From assembly GCF_046630445.1 (NCBI RefSeq), contig NC_092339.1:312603501-312667500 (forward strand): a DNA stretch of 64,000 nt, given 5' to 3'. The notes below the pieces were generated by a model. The model was not told the origin of the DNA, did not search any database, and was given only the letters and a program-made list of their open reading frames with translations. This document shows, piece after piece, positions 32,512 through 47,279 of this stretch. The DNA comes from Rutidosis leptorrhynchoides (lineage: Eukaryota > Streptophyta > Magnoliopsida > Asterales > Asteraceae). How positions within the stretch are numbered: position 1 is the first letter of the stretch; each line of letters begins with the position of its first letter. Position numbers and translations under genes: made by a program.

Positions 32512-34401
32512 TGATGTGTGTGAGGTGTAGTATGAAATACTATTATTTTTACTACGAAATACGATACAATTTACACAAGTTTTATTATTTATTTACGGAT
32601 GGGATATTCTTAAACCTTGCTACAACACTATAGGCAGTGTACCTAATCGTAGAGTAGTGTAGTTTTTAGTAAGTCCGGTTCGTTCTACAGGGAGCTAGTG
32701 ATTACGTACTATATTTTTAACAACTATATTTATATAAAATATATATATTTATATATAGTAATATTATTATTATAAAAGGGGGGTTTACCATTTAATGACC
32801 GGTTTGTCGATTTTTAATAAAGCGTAAAGATAAATGACGATAATTAAAATGCGTAAAATAAAATTGCGATAAATTAAATGACAGTAATTAAAAGTACGAT
32901 GAGAAATACAATAAAAGAATTATACTTATTTAAACTTCTGTAATCACGATGTTTGACGTTTTGATTTTAATTTATTACTCTGGGTTAATTGCCCATTGTC
33001 CTGGAATTATTTGAAACCTAACTGGTTTTTTTCCATAATAGTCCATTGGTCATAATTATAAAATGCTCGTCAAATTAACCTTATTCTCGAAGTCAAATAT
33101 TCCAACTAATTAGGGATTCAAACTGTAACAAGGTTTTAATACTTTGTTAATAATTACACCAGATTATCGACTACGCGTAATCCAAGGTTTTAATACTTTG
33201 TTAACAATTACACCAATTATCCTTGTATGTAATCCACCCCTGTTTTAATGAGATATGAATATTACTTTACCCACTTGATCAGAATGAATAATCAATTACC
33301 CAACCCGAATAATTAATTAAATGATTGTAAAAGATGTCGTATAAATGTCACTAAATAGGACATACATAATCATTTAATAATTATTAGGTTAACTAATTTG
33401 AAGATAGGTTCGACAGATTCCAATGAGTTGTCATTCGATTAGACAATACCCCCCATCTATTAATAGTCCATAGTCCAATGTCCATAAGTGTCGGTCTTTT
33501 GTCCAAACCCAATTATGGTACAAAATCCAATAATCCCATCTTAATATTTAGTCTAACATCACGATTACTTCGACTTAAATAAGCATAATAATAACTTAGT
33601 TACGACACATTAATTTAAAAAGGAAGAACATAGCTTACAGTGATTATTTATCGCGTAGCTTTACACGGACAGAGCTCCGACTTTAAAACCCGTAAAATAT
33701 TTCTTACAATAACTCAATTATTATTAATCTTAACTTAAACTTAATATTATAAATAATAAATATTTACAGAAAGAAAGAAAGAAGAGTGTGAAGAGTGTCT
33801 ATCATTCGGCAGAAAACGTTGCCTTTTATAGGACCTGACCAAGATTTCATGCCCATGCAATCGCATGGGCTTTCTGTCTATATGCCATGAGATCACATGG
33901 CTGCCTGTTCCAGCTCACATGATGTTTAAAACGTGGGCGGCTCTGAATTTTAATAATATATAATATAATATATATAATTATATATATATTATATTATATT
34001 CTTGTGCATAGTAGACTTGTAATTTTAGGTCCGTTGACTCGTGCGTTGATGCTCGGTTCATGTCTCGGTTCCGGATTTTCGAACATCTTTTCGTACGCTT
34101 TAATATCTTGTACTTTATGTTTCACAATTTGTAATTTGCACAAAAAATTATTTTCCTTAACTCCCAAAATCCGCGCAAGTCTTTAACTCGCTTTTAGTGG
34201 CACTTTTGAGTGCACTATGGCTTTAGTGGCACTTTTCAAGCTTTAGTGGCACTTTTTCTTCAATTCTTTAATCTTCGTGCTTCGTCTTCACATTTATTTA
34301 TTTAAACGATTACAACTTAAAAAATAGAATAATTACAACTAAAAACTTTGCATATTGGGATGATATTGCGACTAAATATATATTCATTTGGAGCACTATC
34401 A
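32512..34401 (-). mobile_element. Solo LTR F inserted in element E
   Basis: This 1890 bp segment starts TG and ends CA on the plus strand and is flanked by the perfect 5 bp duplication GTTGT (32507-32511 and 34402-34406). No PBS, PPT or coding domain is inside, so it looks like a solo LTR. The minus strand starts TGATAGTGCTCC, which I take as the LTR start; orientation is tentative. It has motifs repeated on GTGGCACTTTT (34197-34250) and AATTAAATGACGATAA-like text shared with 4930-5090. Confidence 0.75.
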
Positions 34402-34677
34402 GTTGTAGTAATAGATATGATTTGGACTTAGATTTCTCGAACTTTCTGACGTGAAATGGAGGTATGATCTATGAATATATATTACATCTAGCCAACGCAC
34501 GTACATTTTGGTAGATCATGCGGAAGTTTCAGTAAGTTAAGAAGAGAAGTAGGATAGGTTACTGCTTGAATTGATGATAATTTATGTTGTCTGACTTATA
34601 ATTGATGGAATTTTATAGCCATGACATATGACTTTGACCAGATTCCGAGGACGGAATCTTCTTAAGGAGAGTAGATT
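34402..34677 (+). mobile_element. Element E: 3' end of internal region
   Basis: What remains of E between F and the 3' LTR. No domain is recognisable. It ends in the PPT just before TGTAACATCCC. Confidence 0.6.
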
Positions 34678-36574
34678 TGTAACATCCCAATTTTTAATAA
34701 GTGGTCATCACAAGTTATGATATATATGTGTATTTCTTTTAATCAAAGATTAAGAGTATAGATAGTAGAATTTGATATAATGTATCACTTGTTTATGTTT
34801 AAAATATGATATGTGGCATCTTGAGAAAATTATGTGACAACCTAGAACTCTAATCCTAGACTAATGACAAAGATTTATAGGTGTTAAAGGTGGCAAGTTA
34901 AATTACACGTGTTACAAGAAATGAGATTAGTCACATAATCTTTCATGAGTCATGATTTGTTTTAGTTTTTCAAATTGTTATATAAAGACACGTATGAGAG
35001 CTAGAAGTCTAGAACTAATATGTCAAATTGTGGCAAGTGTTTGCTGACTAAATTTATGCACTATATAAAGAAGAATTAGTTGTCATTTGATCCACTTTAT
35101 ATACATATGAAATTAGTTTCTTACTAAGAAAGAAAGAGAACTTTAGTAAGTTTAGAATATAGACTTCACGAATGTAATTTACTTGCATACAAAATTCATA
35201 TTATAAGCATATTTTCTTCAATGAGTACAAGTAAGATGTGTATTTAGTACAAGTAAAGAATGCTTGAAGTACAACTATAAGAAGCATGGAAGAATGGTAT
35301 AAACAAAGGAAAGAGTACTAGTTAAAGAGTACAAGTAAAGAAGGTTGTGTTACAAGTAGATGATGCTAGTGACAACCCAAAGTGAGTCTCGTGTTATTTA
35401 CGAAAACTAAAATATATGCTATTATTGTGTTAATTGCTATTTTATTGGATACGAGCTATGTACATTTATTATGAGATATTATTTTGATTATAATAATAAA
35501 TTATTGGGATAGTGGATAGAGGCTAAATACATAGATCACTAATATTATTATTATCTTTAATATTAATATGAAACCTACGTATTTGTTATAATTACCCATA
35601 CGCGTGACAAAGTCACACGCGTGTAGGTTTTTACACGTGTGTGATTGAGAACTCTCACGTGTTCGAGGTTTGGTAGATTTCTCCGTATTCTATGTTTGAT
35701 TGATGTTGGACTGCTCAATATTGAGTCTGACTTGGAAATATCTTGTTCTCAGGTGACCAGGAGAACATGAAGACTCAGTAATATTAGATCTTTGAGTTTT
35801 GAAGGTAATCGATGAGTGCGATTATCTCGGGTGTAGCATGGAGTAGCTTGTCGTGCTACATCGTTATATTGTTGTTTAATTGCCATGTTATAGTTGTAAT
35901 ATTGCCATGTTGTGTTGATACTAGTTGAATGTGCACTGTTGATAGAACCTCGACCTATAAGGTTCTGTTGTGTTGATCGAACCTCGACTTGTTAGGTTCC
36001 GCTCATGAGGGATCTCGACTTGTTAGATCTTACTCAAGGAGGTCAATCTCGATCTGTTAGGTTGGGTCCAGTTGGCTACTGTTTGTTGAGTATAGTGTTG
36101 AATGACGCATCGCCTGCGTGTAGAAGACTATACTGGGGATTCAGTAATAAGGACTTAACGGTAGACTCTAGCCCGATCAGCTAGTAGTCGTGTGCTAGGC
36201 CAGGCCGCCGTTCCTCCAACTAGAGCAAAGTTGTAATTGTTGTTGTTTTTGTACGAGTTGGTACTGTATGCTAGATTTGTAGATAGTTCCATTCACTTAG
36301 CTTCAGCTAACCCCTCTCCTCCTCCCTTGCAGGTTTTGGATCTTAATGGGTTTGGGATGGGAGTGGATGTTTTGAGGATATGTTTGACAAAACGAAACTA
36401 TGATGTAGAAGCTTGTGTGTCTATGTAAAATGTAGTTTAACGTAACGCCGGTCGTTTGTAATAATATAACTTAATAGATTTGCAGTAATCACGCTTTAAG
36501 TATGTTTAAGGGTATTTTCGTAATCAAGACTTCCGCTGTATGTATTAAAAAAAAAAAAAAATTAGGGTGTTAAA
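34678..36574 (+). repeat. Element E 3' LTR
   Basis: It starts TGTAACATCCC and ends GGGTGTTAAA, nearly inverted termini. It is 1897 bp and is the only complete LTR of E. The first 350 bp have no partner in the 5' LTR. The sequence then passes straight into the D2 LTR. Confidence 0.85.
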
Positions 36575-36651
36575 GTCATCAACAAAACACTTAATGTTAT
36601 GGGTTAAGATTAGTATGATCTTTAAGCATAAACCCATATTCTCCCCCAACA
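36575..36651 (-). repeat. Element D2: start of SIRE-like LTR
   Basis: On the minus strand it starts TGTTGGGGGAGAATATGGG at 36651, the same LTR start as D1 (26743). Upstream on that strand is LINE sequence, not a PPT, so this is the outer edge of a 5' LTR inserted into the LINE. Confidence 0.7.
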
Positions 36652-37938
36652 GTTTTTTTTCGGCGAGTGGGAGTTTTCTGTTGAATCAAGTCCGTGACCT
36701 CCATTACCCTCAACGTGTGAGTCCTCTTTATTAGCCTCACCACTTGGTTTCACATCTTCTGATGCCTTTTTGAACATAACCTCGTTATTGATTTCATCAA
36801 TGAATGCTTCATTGTCATTCGTCCTGATGTGATCGTTAGGATCAAAATTATCTTCAACCTCATAAGCCCATAGAGTTAGTGTTCTCTTATCCTTTAATTC
36901 AACTGAAAATTCCATGTTGATAGGTTTAGCTTCAAAGACCTCCATGAACACAACATTGAAGTTGCTTGAGTAAGATCCTATGATAATTTAGATATAAATA
37001 ACACCTCTCCAAAATCTTTCATCACCGCCGATAGATTCACCATACCCCATAATCCACAGGGATACCTGCAACTTCGATCCTTATTGCCCTTGAAAAACGT
37101 CCATGTCTATTTTTCATCTCAATGACTTGCAGAAAGTCTCCCCGATTGGACCCATCGATGAACCATGACATAATTTCCGATAGCTATCGTTATCGGTACA
37201 ACAAACAATAGCTCCATACTTTCCCAAAAAATAAATTTTCTCAACCACAATATTACATTTAATGATCCATTCGTCAAGTTTGTGTTTAGAAAAAGTCACC
37301 TTGTCGATAATAAGTACCAATCTCTCCAAAGCATCACTTATATCTTCATTCGGCTGCATTCCTTTGTGTATTAAAAGAGTGTTTCCTCCCATTTGACTGT
37401 TCTGGTAAATTCTTGAAGGAAGTCTCCTTATTATTATTAGACCCATTAGCTTCTTTATCAAACTTTGCATACACTATATTAATTCTCTTACCCTTCAACA
37501 ACTTGCCATTCATGGAAAGAACCGCATTCGTTGCTTGAACATGATTGGCGAATTTAATAAAGGCAAAACTTCTCCCGTAAGGCCGTAACGCTAGGCAATA
37601 TTTTGAATCCAGCCGAAATCCCTAAAAACCCTGCTTAAAACCATATGATTTGAAGACCTAGCAAGGTTACCAACAAAGACAGCGGATACCTTTTTAACAA
37701 ACCGATCTCCATAAGACTCTTTTTTATGATTATCATCGTTTCCTCTTTGTCCAGGGTCTGTATCCTTAGGAGGTGAATTCCTAATCACGGCATCGGCATA
37801 AGAATGGGTTAATGGTGAAGGTGAGTATGGGTAATTGGGTTGTGAAGTGATTGGATTTTGAGTATGAACAGAAACGGAAACAGAGGCTTGAGTTTGGTTG
37901 AGTTGTTGTATGGAGGATGATGGTTGTACGGAGAGCAT
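36652..37938 (-). mobile_element. Decayed plant L1-type LINE, ORF1 region
   Basis: The minus-strand start (MLSVQPSSS, at 37938) leads into a Gln/Ser/Pro-rich N-terminus, then an RRM: RNP2-like AVFVGNL near residue 87 and, in a shifted frame, RNP1-like GRSFAFIKF (about 37545-37575). Further on are DUF4283-like text (RIEVAGIP, about 37060-37090) and an acidic stretch (36650-36950). Several frameshifts and stops split it into at least three open pieces (37591-37938, 37114-37470, 36622-36951). RRM plus DUF4283 is the layout of ORF1 in many plant L1 LINEs. No endonuclease or RT is present: the element is cut by the D2 LTR at 36651. A host RNA-binding pseudogene is less likely. Confidence 0.65.
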
Positions 37939-38164
37939 TATAGATGGTTATTTTTTAAAAAAAGTTGTCTAGAACAACACTTTAATTACCATAGTGAAAT
38001 AGTGAATGGTCTAAAAAATGTTTTTATTTACATCGTAGATTAAAGCTTTTAAAACCCCGCCTTCATCTTCCTCATCTTTATATCTCTCCTTTGCATCATC
38101 AACTAATTCAACTCTTCTACATCTATTCTTTTTTCTTCTTTTTCTTTTATTATTTTTGGTGTTT
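37939..38164. other. Spacer between LINE and adenylate kinase gene
   Basis: AT-rich, with CT-rich runs (38040-38150) of the kind found in plant core promoters and 5' UTRs. The 5' end of the LINE probably lies just right of 37938; no TSD was found. Confidence 0.4.
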
Positions 38165-38195
38165 GGTTGGTGCACCAACCACCCCCTCTATAAAA
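38165..38195 (+). promoter_or_regulatory. Adenylate kinase promoter: palindrome and TATA box
   Basis: A perfect 16 bp palindrome GGTTGGTGCACCAACC (38165-38180) sits 8 bp before a TATA-like TATAAAAC (38189-38196), 37 bp before the ATG. Each half contains ACCAACC, the core of MYB-bound AC elements. A very short 5' UTR would follow from this TATA; transcription may instead start in the CT-rich stretch upstream. Confidence 0.4.
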
Positions 38196-38232
38196 CCCCT
38201 TTCATCAACATTTGTTCATCTGCAACCAACAA

Positions 38233-40735
<2,503 letters not shown>

Positions 40736-41669
40736 TGAAATGAGAGCTGCATTCTTTTCTTTTCTTTTCTTTTCCGTTTTGTTTTTATTTTTTTAATTTT
40801 AAATTTATTATTTAACCCAACATTGGATCGGATCGGCTTCAACATTGAAGTCTGACACATTTCAAATTTGCAAGGCAACTGCTTGAGTTGCTGAGATACG
40901 AGAATAATACTCTTTCATGTTATACTGAGAATTTGCCTGAATTACTTTTGTCTGCCGATGTTTTTATAAGACAGAGCGACAGCAGTCAGATGGAAGAACT
41001 TATGCTTAACTGCTTAAGTATGCTTTGTTTTGCATAAAGAATACATGGGCTGAAATACAAAAGAATTGGGCCACATAATGTTCTTAACTGAATCAGAAGT
41101 TGGATTGTTGGAAACTCTCAATCTGTACTTTTCGTAGTTGTTGTGGTGGTTGATTCTTACTCAAATTGAACTATGACTAAGAATTTTGATGGATTTGAAT
41201 TTGTAAACGAAACGTGATATGGATGAGAACGATAAAAGTGGAAAAAAAACATATGTCCGCCGACATTCAACATAAAATGAACTAATTCCATTGCATAATG
41301 ATATACTTACAAAGTTACAATCAACGAATTCATAGAAGATAGAAGATCTACATGAAATGAATGAACTTAAGAATCAAAGAATAATTGCCTAAAAGATGAC
41401 TTATTGTAGTACATTCGCCGTTTTAACAAATGAGCTATACTGTCGCACCAATTTGACCTGACAGATAAACAATCAACAACCAGAATTTTTTCAATCACTT
41501 TTGAAATTATTATTTTGCCAAACTAGTTTTGCACATCATAGTAGTTTGTAAAAAAACGACGGATGACTAATAATAAGCTTGTCTTTTCGGTAATGAATAA
41601 TGAATATATCGTCATGGTTGCATCTATGCTTGTTATCATAGAGAACCATAACAGCATAGAGGCTGAAGG
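40736..41669. other. Convergent intergenic region, 3' UTRs
   Basis: It lies between the stop codons of two convergent genes. The T-rich run at 40755-40815 after the adenylate kinase stop is probably its 3' UTR and poly(A) region. Nothing else was recognised. Confidence 0.5.
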
Positions 41670-44463
41670 TCAATTGCCAGCCTGTGAGATTAAGTGAATA
41701 ATTCCAGCTGTGAAGAAACCCAACAATCCACCAGCAAAAACCTGCATAATATATCAAGAACGATTCTTGCATACTATTTTTCTATCGAAATGCAATTTAT
41801 AAGATAGTTGGATAGAGAACGTGAAATAATTCCTTGTCGAGAGTTTAGATATGGTGACTTGATGATTTACACCTCTAAATGGTCTAGTGTTTGCTTCAAA
41901 TTTATTCTTTGAGAAATAATTATAATGATGAAAATTTAAACAAAGTAATAATTGGATTAAACTGTGTCTAACAATATTGAAGGTTCACGATGTTCAAAGA
42001 TTTGAAGAAAACGCGTAAAACAGACCTGAGGAGGGGTGTGTCCAAGAAGTTCGCGTAGTGGTCTGGTCTCAGCCAAGGGATGTTCAGCAGGAAGTTCATA
42101 TACGATTTGATTTAGAACCTGAAATAATGTAATTCCAGACATTAGTCAGTGATCTTGAAAAGAATTTGTACCTAGAGGTGGCAAAACGGGCAAGTTAGCT
42201 AACGAGTCAAATGGGTAACCTAGTTTAGACTTAAACAGGCCAGGTTGGATGGGTTGACCTGAAATAGTACTTTCTGTTATGTTGCGATAATTAATATAAC
42301 CAATATGATTATGAGAAGCTATATTAGTATGATAAAATCTAAGACTCGGAATATATCGGTTGAGGTTTGTGTTTATTCGAATACACTTCAGCTGAGTTTC
42401 AACCCATTTGGCCATTTTTCTTTCTAGCTAAAACTTTTTAGTTGACCCTTTTGAACAGAGAAAAAAAACCCAAATTGATCTATTCACAGGTAATAGGTCA
42501 ATCTTGCCACCTCTATATATTGCCATTATAATGACATGTAAAACATGACATGGGCACAGTGGCACACAGGGAAAGAAGAGTTAATTTAACCTCTGCTTGG
42601 CGTCCAGCTTGTAAACGTACACCTGTCGCATCATACATTACCTGTCACGTGGTTCAATTCATAAGAGATTACAGATTGTAACTGCATTATTCACACAACG
42701 GTTGTCACTTTATTCATAGGCACATGTATAAATAAAAAGGTAATGGGAGTTCTAAACATTCTTCAAATATGTGTGATTGTGGAGGTATTTATGAGTCATA
42801 CAAGCCAAGTTATGTATATGATCTTAAATATTACTAGCAAGATAAAATAATCAATTTTTTTTAAGTCAGGGTTATTTTATTTTACCTTTTTCAAATACTG
42901 ACTTCTAATAATTCCTTACACCCTTCTTAAAATTATGATTGTTTTGACAGCAAATAATCTTAAAAACTAGAATCAGTTCTTACTTAAAACTAAGTTCCAC
43001 AATGTGCATAGTGCATTGTAAGAATAATAGCCATATAGTTTTTTGAAGTAATGATACATCTATATTTTGAACTGTTATCTTAAAAGATGCATTACATAAT
43101 AAACACAACAAATGATGAAAGAGGGAGAAAACATACAACACAAGCCAGTATAAATGAAATTGCAAATGCATTGCCACCAATGCCATCTTGAAAACCAACA
43201 GCAACAGCAAGGGCAGTCACGGTTGCAGAATGAGATGATGGCATGCCACCCGATCCCAAAAGTTGCTTTAAATCCCAACGTTTTTCCTTATACCTGCATG
43301 TCTAAGACAGTTATAACATTCTTAGGACATAACATTATAAATAGCTACTACTATAAGTTCTTTAACTAAACAAATGATAGTAAATTAAATAAGAAGCTGC
43401 ATTTTAAGTCAAAACATGCTTTTCACTCAGCTGTTAATCTGCTTCAAAGTTCAAAGTTCAAAGTTAGCATTTCTAAAAAAGTTCTCCTAAAAACTATCCT
43501 TAGAGCACTAGGTGCCCATGTCTCTTTGTCAAGGTCCACTTCGGTATCGTAAATGGACCTCGAAATTGATTAAAGTCGGGTGTCGTTCGGTGTCCATTTC
43601 GGGGTCGAATATGACGTGGACCAATAAGAAAATAGGTAAATAAAAAAATAAAAATAAAATGTAAAATCAAGTTCACATCATCCGTCCTCCGACCTTGAAG
43701 AATCGACGGCGAACCGACGGTGGGCGGGTGTCCGTTTTTCCGGCGTCGGTGAGTGATTTGATGAGCAACGGTGTGGACTTGATATAAGATTATCCTTAAT
43801 AAGATTTCATGTTTGGTTTATTAATTTACTATCATTTGTGTGGACATCGAGTGCTCTTAAATCAGAAAAATTTCATGTTTGGTTATCCATATAAGATTAT
43901 CCTTAATAAGATTATCTAGATACTAAATTATAAACTACTTAAAAAATCATATATGATGCATATTCAAGAGTTTGATCATTTCGACCTTTCTGATCCTTCT
44001 TCTATATACATATACGTACATCTATACGTAAAATATACATAATATGGTCCGCATTCAATTTCTCAGATTCGAAATATATGAATGTACAACGTGAAATAAT
44101 CATAAACTTCAAATGAGCTAGCTACAGAACTGTAAATTTAAAGACAGGATAAACTAACAGAATTGATAAAACCTAGCTAAAATATGCGCATCTCGAATAA
44201 ATGAAAAAACTAGGTTAAAATCAATGTAATGTCGTGTGCATTTAATTTATATAATAGCATATATAAATAGAAATTAGGAATAAAAATAAATAAAAAATGA
44301 GAATGAAATGGAAACATATATACCAGGTGGTTAAGACTTTAATGGATTGAGCAATGGCGAAAGCGAGAAGAGCAGAAAGGAGAGGATAATTGATATGAGC
44401 ATTTGATGATGAATCATCATTATCATTGGATGATGATGATCCTGTTTCTCCCATCATTCTCAT
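41670..44463 (-). CDS. DUF212 / acid phosphatase-vanadium haloperoxidase-related membrane protein
   Basis: Five exons on the minus strand: 44324-44463, 43137-43293, 42591-42641, 42026-42118 and 41670-41741; GT/AG borders, frame closes at 170 residues. The start MRMMGETGSS is followed by a Ser/Asp/Asn-rich stretch, then the DUF212 fold: hydrophobic YPLLSALLAFAIAQSIKVL (residues 26-44), GSGGMPSSHSATVTALAVAV (about 59-78), FILACVVMYDATGVRLQAGR (about 94-113), AETRPLRELLGHTPPQV and a C-terminal hydrophobic helix (GGLLGFFTAGIIHLIS). The PSSHSA motif is the phosphatase/haloperoxidase-like signature; the biochemical role in plants is not established to my knowledge. Related to bacterial YuiD and Arabidopsis At1g67600/At3g21610 (inferred). 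Intron 1 (about 1 kb) hosts a MITE. Confidence 0.9.
43503..43856. mobile_element. Tourist-like (PIF/Harbinger) MITE in intron 1
   Basis: A 354 bp non-coding element with terminal inverted repeats GAGCACTAGGTGCCCA and GAGCACTCGATGTCCA (as read inward), flanked by TTA on both sides (43500-43502, 43857-43859). TTA duplication is typical of PIF/Harbinger. It lies in intron 1 of the DUF212 gene. Confidence 0.75.
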
Positions 44464-44827
44464 TTTTCTTTCCCTTTTTTAATTATTTTAAATTTAAATA
44501 AATAATAAATAATAAATAATTTTGTGTTTGGAATGAAATCAGAAAGATGGAATATGCGAAGCGTAAAAAAGATGATTGTTACAGTGAATAAGCAAACGAA
44601 AGAGTATTCATTTGAATTTTGTTATTCTTTATTTAAATACGATTGCGATTGATTGATTGATGATGCCTGGAACAAGACTTGAACGCAGGTTCCAATTGCA
44701 CGTTAACCATCGCCAGATTAATTCGTGTTTACTAATTTATTACGTCATTAATAATTCATTATTTTTTCCTTTATCGGAACACATTCAGCATTCAGTTATA
44801 AATTCGTATATACATATACATATAGAT
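44464..44827. other. Upstream region of the DUF212 gene
   Basis: AT-rich 5' flank. A segment at about 44665-44740 resembles a tRNA-derived SINE head on the minus strand (GCGTTCAAGTCT as a weak B box), too weak to call. No clear TATA box was chosen. Confidence 0.35.
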
Positions 44828-45392
44828 TATGAATAGTAATCAGAGACATTTTTGACTTTTCACTTTTTTTTTTAAATTTAACTAAATTTCATTTTACCAA
44901 CAAAGCACCCAACACTTTTTTGAAAAATTCAAATCGATCTCTCAAACAAAAGGGTAAAGTGTCAAATAACTATTTTCATAAAAAATCTTAAATAAACTCC
45001 ACCCAAATATTCAACGGGTCATATCTTCTCGCTCGCAACGAGTTAAATTTTTCCGACACCATCGTTAAACTCGAAATAATCTTAGGAACACAATGTCACT
45101 AGCTATACGCAAAACGGACGCTTTTTAAAAAACGCTAAATATTTGGGGTACTTTTCATACACGTTGATTTTGCGTTAAATTTTTAAAAGTCGACAATTCC
45201 ATAGCGAAACGCGGAGATGCACGTATATAGTTAATTTAAAATAACATTTAAATCTCTCACGGGTTATACCTTTTAGTTCGACTCGAGTTGCGCTTCAACG
45301 ACATCATCGTTAACCACAAAATAATTTTACTAAACGCAATAAAATACATTGAAAACTGAAACCCCGGCGCGAAGCGAGGGTTCGATAACTAG
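44828..45392 (+). mobile_element. Helitron-like non-autonomous element, copy 1
   Basis: The 3' end has a GC-rich hairpin (about 45362-45382, inner CGC/GCG around GAA, outer CCC/GGG), then AT-rich bases and CTAG followed by T, as expected for Helitrons. The unit repeats directly after it at roughly 90% identity. The 5' TC end was not fixed and there is no coding capacity. Confidence 0.6.
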
Positions 45393-45411
45393 TATTAACT
45401 AATACACAAAA

Positions 45412-45981
45412 GTTATGAATAGTACCAGGGGCATTTTCGCCTTTCCACCTTTTTTTTTTAATTTTAACTAAATTTCATTTTATCAACAAAGGCCCCCACA
45501 TTTTTTTGAAAAATTCAAATCGAATCCCCAAACATGGGGTAAAGTGTTAAATAACCATTTTCATAAAAAAAAACCCTTAAATAAACTCCACTCAAATATT
45601 CAACGGGTCATATCTTCTCGTTCGCAAAGAGTTAAATTTTTTCGACACCATCGTTAAACTCGAAATAATTTTAGGAACACAATGTCACTAGCTATACGTA
45701 AAACGGACGCTTTTTAAAAAACGCTAAATATTTGGGGTACTTTTCATACACGTTGATTTTGCGTTAAATTTTTAAAAGTCGACAATTTCATAGCGAAACG
45801 CGGAGATGCACATATATTGTTAATTTAAAATAACATTTAAATCTCTCACGGGTTATACCTTTTAGTTCGACTCGAGTTGCGTTTCAACGACATCATCGTT
45901 AGCCACAAAATAATTTTACTAAACGTAATAAAATACATTAAAAATCGAACCCCCAGCGCGAAGCGAGGGTTCAATAACTAA
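45412..45981 (+). mobile_element. Helitron-like non-autonomous element, copy 2
   Basis: A tandem copy of the preceding unit, starting TTATGAATAGTA like copy 1. It has the same 3' hairpin (about 45950-45970) and ends CTAA, which fits the CTRR rule, but followed by A rather than T. Confidence 0.55.
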
Positions 45982-46413
45982 ATCAATTGATACCTTATAA
46001 CACAACTATGTGAAATTTCAATATACATATAATTGTAAGCAACAGATTTTTATACAAATATAGTCATGGATCAAAAACGATGTTGCTTACTTTGCTTTCC
46101 ATCTCTTTCTTGGCTTTCTAGTTATTACCAATATAACTATAATTATATTGTATTTATTTATTAATTGTGTTTTAACTAGTTTTGTAGTACGTGAAAACTC
46201 CAACTTGTTTAAAAATGAATAAGAACTTAATACAAGTAGTATTGTTCTCACCATATCAACATCACAACGAGTATCAAATCAATACAGAAAAATCAATACA
46301 CAGAAGATTTACTCCATTTGCTTGGCAACATTGCGGTTCATATGAAAGTTACGCAATGACTTGGTTTTTAATTCGGTTCAATTAAAGAAAAGTTCGATTT
46401 ATGATTTCGTTTT
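45982..46413. other. AT-rich spacer, nothing recognised
   Basis: No gene is supported; the open frame at 46191-46385 has no recognisable domain. The last five bases, GTTTT (46409-46413), are the left target copy for element G. Confidence 0.4.
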
Positions 46414-46808
46414 TGTTGGGAAATTACGGCCTCACTAATTCCCAACAAACGCCCAATGAAAAACAGTAAAGAAATAAGAACAATATACAACACAAGATTT
46501 AACGTGGAAACTCCAAAACAGGAGAAAAACCACCGGCCCCCAAAGAGAGAAAATACACTATATCACAAATTGTTACAATGATATAGACGACTCTCTTAAG
46601 CCAACTACACTCTACAAAATATTTAACTAATACAACTCTCAAACAAAGGTAAGAAAGAAAGAAATAATCAAATACTTAGAGTGTATTGATTGGTGCGATT
46701 TGGAATGAAGACTTAGCCCCTCTTATATAACCAAGTCACTCACCCCTCACATCTTCCTCCCACAAATGTGGGATAAACATATCTTCTACTAGCCAAAATA
46801 AACCAACA
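46414..46808 (-). repeat. Element G 3' LTR
   Basis: 395 bp with TGTTGG...CCAACA ends on the minus strand. It contains TATATAA at about 46724-46730 as a likely TATA box of the element. Confidence 0.9.
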
Positions 46809-47279
46809 AATCTCCACCTTTTGGATAGAAGAAGATAACCATGCTTCCACATTGCAAGGATAACCGATGTAGACGCTTCCTCGACGACAACTTCAAGATC
46901 CTCATCTTCATACCGTTGACATTATCTCCCAAGAGACAAAACTTGCATCTTCATCGAACATTGTCTAAACCGACAATCATTGTCATCACAGACAATCATA
47001 ACTCTTAACAAGAATTATCATACACCACCATTAAGAGTATAGCACTTAGAATATCACATTCCAAGCATTTCACCTCGGCACATGTTGTTGAACAACCAGC
47101 TGAAACTTTATGGTGCAACTTCCTGTTTGGCTTTCCCTGGAAGTTTCATCAGCTACAACATCAGTTTCCACCACACACCTTGCATCAACGCCAAACCAAT
47201 ACCCATGTACAATTTGTGGAACCGCTAACGAACATCCCTTTCCATGGTGGCGCGGACACACCATGAGGATGATGTGACT

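Larger units (their letters stand above)
29331..36574 (+). mobile_element. Element E: gag-only Ty3/gypsy element
   Basis: An element with LTRs at 29331-30875 (start missing) and 34678-36574, a PBS (TGGTATCAGAGC from 30879), gag (31039-32460) and a PPT (GGAATCTTCTTAAGGAGAG, 34653-34671). RT and integrase are absent; between gag and the PPT lies mainly solo LTR F. The shared LTR stretches differ at about 3% by eye, so it is older than A, B, G and H, perhaps about a million years. The element is broken. Around it the D2 LTR lacks a short stretch, consistent with loss at E's left end. Confidence 0.85.

Noticed and set aside
44665-44740. Second SINE head upstream of the DUF212 gene
   Set aside because: The B-box match is weak and no tail or duplication was found.
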